Below are positions 35,887 to 39,940 of a DNA stretch of 39,940 nt, one piece after another. Numbering within the stretch: the stretch's first letter is position 1; every line of letters starts with the position of its first letter. Position numbers and translations under genes: made by a program. The notes under the pieces are model-generated. The model saw only the letters and a list, made by a program, of their open reading frames with translations. It did not search any database and was not told the origin of the DNA. This DNA comes from a bacterium (GTDB taxonomy: Bacteria; Patescibacteriota; Microgenomatia; Daviesbacterales; UBA10151): the NCBI GenBank assembly GCA_030647265.1, contig JAUSJM010000023.1, positions 1 through 39,940 on the forward strand. Reading direction: 5' to 3'.

Positions 35887-36991
35887 TCAAAAACTCAATA
35901 ACATCTCCATCTTTCACTTCATACTCCTTACCTTCAGTTCTCATCAAGCCTAACTGCTTAGCTCTAGCATATGATCCAGCTTCTATTAGTTTTTCATACT
36001 CTATTACCTGGGCCCTGATAAAACCTTTCTCAAAATCAGTATGGATTACCCCAGCAGCTTGAGGAGTCCTAGTCCCTTTTTTGATAGTCCAGGCCCTGAC
36101 CTCTTTTTTACCAGCTGTCAGATAGGAAATAAGTCCCAAAACCTGATAGGCTTTGACCACCAGCCTTTCCAGACCTGTTTGTTCTATCCCCAGCTGATGA
36201 AGATATTCTTTTCTTTCTTCCTCAGAATAATCAGCCAATTCTTCTTCCAGCTTAGCAGAGATCACTATCTCATTTTCATTTAAGGCCCCTTCATCAACCC
36301 TCTCTTTATACTCAGATTCTGAAACATTATAGACATAAAGAATGGGTTTAGTTGTCAAAAGAGGGAGAGATCCAAACCAAAGCTTTAATCTTTCATCACC
36401 AATTTCGTAATGGCCTAAAACTTTTCCTGCCTCCAGGTTTTCCTTAATTTTATTTAAGATATCCAGCTTTTGCTGTTCTAAGGGATCTTTTTCCTGCTTG
36501 CCCGCCGAAACCTTGGTAAAGGAGGGAGCTGCTACCAGCTTTTCCAAAGTCTGAAGGTCTGCCAATCCCAGCTCTGTCTCAATAGTCAGCTTATCAGCAT
36601 CAGGGTTTTCTGAGCCCTCACTGATCACATTTTCATCTTGAAAATCCCTTAAAACATGGATTATGGCATCAACTTCCCTAATATGGGACAAAAATTGATT
36701 TCCTAAACCTGCTCCTTGGTGAGCTCCTTTAACAAGGCCAGCTATATCCACAAACTCCACTACAGCTGGAACCAGAGGAGGTAAGTTTTCCATATGTTCC
36801 TCAGTCTTTACCAGCTCTGCCAGTTCATTTAGTCTTTGATCAGGCACAGCTACCACTCCAATATTAGGTTCAATAGTAGCAAAAGGATAATTAGCAGACA
36901 AAGCCACCCTCTTTTTCAAAAGAGCATTAAAAAGAGTTGATTTCCCCACATTAGGTAAACCTACTATCCCTACTTTCAGAACAAAACCCAA
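35876..36991 (-). CDS. ychF: ribosome-binding ATPase/GTPase YchF (TTG start)
   Basis: GIVGLPNVGKSTLFNALLKK, NYPFATIEPNIGVV, DIAGLVKGAHQGAGLGNQFLSHIREVDAI. Confidence 0.97.
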   Translation of the reverse strand: MGFVLKVGIVGLPNVGKSTLFNALLKKRVALSANYPFATIEPNIGVVAVPDQRLNELAELVKTEEHMENLPPLVPAVVEFVDIAGLVKGAHQGAGLGNQFLSHIREVDAIIHVLRDFQDENVISEGSENPDADKLTIETELGLADLQTLEKLVAAPSFTKVSAGKQEKDPLEQQKLDILNKIKENLEAGKVLGHYEIGDERLKLWFGSLPLLTTKPILYVYNVSESEYKERVDEGALNENEIVISAKLEEELADYSEEERKEYLHQLGIEQTGLERLVVKAYQVLGLISYLTAGKKEVRAWTIKKGTRTPQAAGVIHTDFEKGFIRAQVIEYEKLIEAGSYARAKQLGLMRTEGKEYEVKDGDVIEFLISS

Positions 36992-37061
36992 CCTTTCTTT
37001 ATATTTATGGTAATAATATTGAATTTTATCTCCATTGGTGTTAAAATACAGTTATCACTAG

Positions 37062-37126
37062 GGAGAAACGAACATATGACTGCGTGTCATATGCAACGCC
37101 TCCCATTTTGATACCTTCATTTCTCC
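37062..37126. repeat. nested inverted repeat downstream of the NYN gene
   Basis: CATATGAC-TGCGT-GTCATATG (37073-37093) inside GGAGAAACGAA...TTCATTTCTCC arms. Confidence 0.75.
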
Positions 37127-37635
37127 AACTTCTTTTTCTCAAATTCAATAAATGTTTTATATTTTTGGAACGGTCTTAAGAGTGAAGATTCTGATTTTGA
37201 ATTAGGAATCAAAATCCGAAGCAATTTGTGATTATCCTCAAGAAATTCATAGAGGCAGTAAAAATCACCATCTCCAGATACAACAACTGCTTTATCATAT
37301 CTAGAAAACTCTACTGCAGCTGCATGTAAAACCAACTCAGCGTCAACATTTCCCTTAGATTTACCTTCATGATCCTTCACTGTTGGTTTAAAAATCAACT
37401 CATAACCATCATTTTTAAGCTTTTTATATAGACCCTCGTTTTGTTTGATATATCCTATGCACAAAAATGCTTTATCTACACGAAATTTGTCAGATAAATA
37501 GCGTCTAAATTTTTTAAAATCCAGTTTCCAACCTTTGTAAATTATTTTCCCTTTTTTATGTATATCCTTACTTGTTCCTAAGTTTAAATTCTGGCTATCT
37601 ATAAAAGTATAAGTTTTTTGTTTATTTACTTTCAT
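37117..37635 (-). CDS. NYN (LabA/DUF88-like) PIN-fold RNase-like protein
   Basis: YTFIDSQNLNLG, GNVDAELVLHAA, DKAVVVSGDGDFYCLYEFL. Confidence 0.85.
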   Translation of the reverse strand: MKVNKQKTYTFIDSQNLNLGTSKDIHKKGKIIYKGWKLDFKKFRRYLSDKFRVDKAFLCIGYIKQNEGLYKKLKNDGYELIFKPTVKDHEGKSKGNVDAELVLHAAAVEFSRYDKAVVVSGDGDFYCLYEFLEDNHKLLRILIPNSKSESSLLRPFQKYKTFIEFEKKKLEK

Positions 37636-38519
37636 CTAATATTCTCCCATTTATCAAGGTATTTGTTATTTAATAATCTATCTTTAAGTTTATAATCATC
37701 ACCATCTTTTTTAATAACAATAAGGTATTGATCTTCTTTTTCCTCAGCCAATCCATCTCTGATCCAATCACTTACTATATGGAAGGGAATAATTAAGAAG
37801 TCTCTTTTTTTATCCGACAATAAAACGAAAATATAATAGACATCGCCTCCTCCGCTTTTCTCGAATGAACTTTTTGTAAGCTTTATTGGAATATTATGAC
37901 TAAAATCCTTATGCTTCACCTGAAAGTAAAAAGTTTTTTTGTCTTTAAAAGCAAGGATATCCAAGCCTACATCAATTGGTATGTTTGTGGCTTGAAATCC
38001 ACGGTATATTAATTCAGCAGTTACATGTAACTCTGCTGCTTTCCCAAAATATCTATTTTTATGTTCAAAAGACCCTGTATCTTCTTTTTCAGCTTGTATA
38101 GTTACATTTGCTGCATCATTCTTGACATCTTTTACACCCACAAGTTCCATCTGCTCTATCGCTTTTCTCAAACCATTAAATCTTGTTTTGAAAATTGACC
38201 AACTAAACTTGTTCTCTGAATATTTTTTATAAATTTCTTTATCATCTTGAATGTCCCAAACTGTTGGATTATGATTTAGTTTATCTTTTAGATCCCTTAG
38301 GTAATTTAAAAGATCCTCACTTTTAATACTCATACTCGATGCTAGCTTTGAAGATGGCAGATTAGCCGCTCGTAATGCATTCCCCATTCCTCTAAAGTGA
38401 AAATGGATATAATAATCTAATTTAGGTACTGATCGAACATCCTTGAGTGTTATATATTTTTTACCTTCAAGTTGAGAAGCAACTCTCTTTAAATGATTAA
38501 TTACTTCTTGTTTTTCCAT
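37632..38519 (-). CDS. homing-endonuclease-associated-repeat-like N-terminus plus PD-(D/E)XK-like nuclease domain
   Basis: GKAAELHVTAELIYRGF..IDVGLDILAF..KTFYFQVKHK; start reassigned to MEKQEV; 4-bp ATGA overlap with the NYN gene. Confidence 0.75.
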   Translation of the reverse strand: MEKQEVINHLKRVASQLEGKKYITLKDVRSVPKLDYYIHFHFRGMGNALRAANLPSSKLASSMSIKSEDLLNYLRDLKDKLNHNPTVWDIQDDKEIYKKYSENKFSWSIFKTRFNGLRKAIEQMELVGVKDVKNDAANVTIQAEKEDTGSFEHKNRYFGKAAELHVTAELIYRGFQATNIPIDVGLDILAFKDKKTFYFQVKHKDFSHNIPIKLTKSSFEKSGGGDVYYIFVLLSDKKRDFLIIPFHIVSDWIRDGLAEEKEDQYLIVIKKDGDDYKLKDRLLNNKYLDKWENIR

Positions 38520-38526
38520 AACAAAA

Positions 38527-38555
38527 AAGATAGCATTTTTGTATCTTGTTGTCAA
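38527..38555 (-). promoter_or_regulatory. promoter for nuclease/NYN operon
   Basis: Minus strand TTGACA-17 nt-TGC-type TATCTT, 7 nt before ATG at 38519. Confidence 0.65.
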
Positions 38556-38581
38556 GATCTAATTCTTTATGAACGATAACC

Positions 38582-38716
38582 TTATTCATGACGACGTTGT
38601 TGATTATCTAAATTAATTGTTAGTTCGAAAGGAATTAAAATTGATTTAGCTGCGATCGGAAATACAAAATGTTGATCCCTGATCTGTGCATTCCTATCTG
38701 TAGTCCCATATGCCAT
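38582..38716 (-). CDS. 44-aa small ORF not in the supplied track
   Basis: MAYGTTDRNAQIRDQHFVFPIAAKSILIPFELTINLDNQQRRHE*; preceded by AAAGGAGAAC-ATG Shine-Dalgarno. Confidence 0.55.
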   Translation of the reverse strand: MAYGTTDRNAQIRDQHFVFPIAAKSILIPFELTINLDNQQRRHE

Positions 38717-38837
38717 GTTCTCCTTTCTTATATTTATTCATGATTAAAAAGCTTAATCTTAGATTTACTTATTAATTTTTCCAGTCTTTTATCATCTCCC
38801 AAAATATCATTCATCTTTTGCTTCTTATATGATTGGC

Positions 38838-39869
38838 TTATTTTTTAAATATTGACAATACGCTCTGATAGAGAGTATGAAAGCTATTATTCTGTGCTAC
38901 AGCTTTATTAACTTCCTCTGCAAAAGCTTTGGTATATTTGTCTGTTAATTGAAAAATTAATATCGTCGTTGGTTCTTTTTCATCAAGTTGGCTTTTATCA
39001 GTTTCTGAAAAATAAATTGTTGGACTGTTGACACAAGATGATAGGTTATTTGTAAATTCAGTAAGTGCTTCATAAAAAGTTTCATAATTGTTGACTAATG
39101 ATCTATGCAGTGCACGAAGATTGTCGGGCGGCATTTTTGATAAAGCATCCAGCCATTCTTTTTCAATCTCGTCAAACGATAAGGAAAAATCGTCAATCTT
39201 TGATTTTAATTGATTTGTCTCAATATAGTCCAATTCTTCTTCCGGTAAAATATTTAGAAATGAACCGATGTTGTTAAATTGACTATTTGCTATATTGCAG
39301 AGTTCTACAATTTTATCTGCTTTATATCCACAGTATTTAATAAAATCATTATTATCCTGATAGTTCTCTAAATTAATTTTTATTTTTCCACTTGTTATTT
39401 CTTTATGTGTCTTTTCATGCTTTGTTAATTCTCCCTCAATTGCATCATAAAGAATTTTATATTTTTGTGGAACTTTTGGCCCTTTAATTTTTCCCATGTT
39501 TTCGTCACCAAAATACTGCTTAATAAGTTGCTGGATTAAAACGCCATCAATTAATTCGATAGGTTTATTTAAAGCAAAACTCTTTGCTGATCTTGTAAAT
39601 GATGAATTAGTTATCAGAATACCCTTATTTGCTCTCTCAGAGGACACTACACCATAAAGATCTCTAATCATTGATTCTCCTATTGGTTTCTCATACCTTT
39701 TACATTGAATTATATATAAACCTTTCAGTATTGGCGTCTCGTTTATCGCTTTTAAATCTATTCCTCCGTCAGCACTTTTCCTTCGTTCTTCTGTAACAAA
39801 CCCCATTTTATGTATCAATTTCTCAATAAAATCTTCAAATTCATGACCAGAAAGGTTGTCAATATCCAT
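38838..39869 (-). CDS. Mrr-like restriction endonuclease-domain protein
   Basis: HEFEDFIEKLIHKMGFVTEERRKSADGGIDLKAI..YIIQCKRYEKPIGESMIRDLYGV. Confidence 0.88.
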   Translation of the reverse strand: MDIDNLSGHEFEDFIEKLIHKMGFVTEERRKSADGGIDLKAINETPILKGLYIIQCKRYEKPIGESMIRDLYGVVSSERANKGILITNSSFTRSAKSFALNKPIELIDGVLIQQLIKQYFGDENMGKIKGPKVPQKYKILYDAIEGELTKHEKTHKEITSGKIKINLENYQDNNDFIKYCGYKADKIVELCNIANSQFNNIGSFLNILPEEELDYIETNQLKSKIDDFSLSFDEIEKEWLDALSKMPPDNLRALHRSLVNNYETFYEALTEFTNNLSSCVNSPTIYFSETDKSQLDEKEPTTILIFQLTDKYTKAFAEEVNKAVAQNNSFHTLYQSVLSIFKK

Positions 39870-39918
39870 AACTAGATTATACCCGAAGAGCTTACATTTG
39901 AATATCTGGAGGTTTTGA

Positions 39919-39940
39919 ATGGATTATTTTTCCAAACTAA
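39919..39940 (+). CDS. possible 5' end of another gene, cut off by window end
   Basis: GGAGG (39908-39912) then ATGGATTATTTTTCCAAACTA; too short to assign. Confidence 0.25.

Noticed and set aside
37632-38555. Track start of the PD-(D/E)XK-like ORF at 38555
   Set aside because: It begins at a TTG that is part of a TTGACA -35 hexamer; MEKQEV at 38519 is a better start.
1-39940. Recoded UGA (as in some CPR lineages)
   Set aside because: Several clear genes end in TGA at expected C-termini (e.g. hisS, fic), and no conserved ORF needs UGA read-through.
1-39940. CRISPR array, rRNA operon, IS transposase or intein
   Set aside because: No regularly spaced repeat-spacer array, rRNA motif, transposase motif or intein splice block was seen.

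Overview
This window looks like a chromosomal segment of a Patescibacteria/CPR genome, probably Microgenomates-like. That placement is an inference from gene content and style; no phylogeny was run. Housekeeping blocks include dksA-lgt, efp, tRNA-Leu(CAA), dnaB, hisS, rpmE-prfA-prmC-truncated pyrH, an rpoD-like sigma factor, htrA-ctpA, rpsF-ssb-rpsR and ychF. They are interleaved with accessory DNA. The accessory parts are: (i) ~1.3-10.1 kb, with two paralogous XRE/MmyB-like regulators plus remnants of a third, a PIN toxin-like gene, an AbiEii-like nucleotidyltransferase cassette bounded by a perfect 26-bp direct repeat, two Gre-like proteins and a CYTH/dTMP-kinase/DegT/Gfo-Idh operon; (ii) 25.5-28.7 kb, a truncated pyrH abutting a ParB-like protein convergent with a divergent sigma-70 factor; (iii) 37.1-39.9 kb, a nuclease island with an NYN-domain protein translationally coupled to a PD-(D/E)XK-like protein, an unlisted 44-aa small ORF and an Mrr-like endonuclease. 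Other signals include palindromic elements inserted in frame in prmC and at the hisS stop codon, a candidate -1 frameshift (U UUU UUC) in a small membrane protein after fic, and -10 promoter motifs 6-10 nt from start codons that suggest leaderless transcripts. All family calls are from motif reading by eye; no database search was possible.
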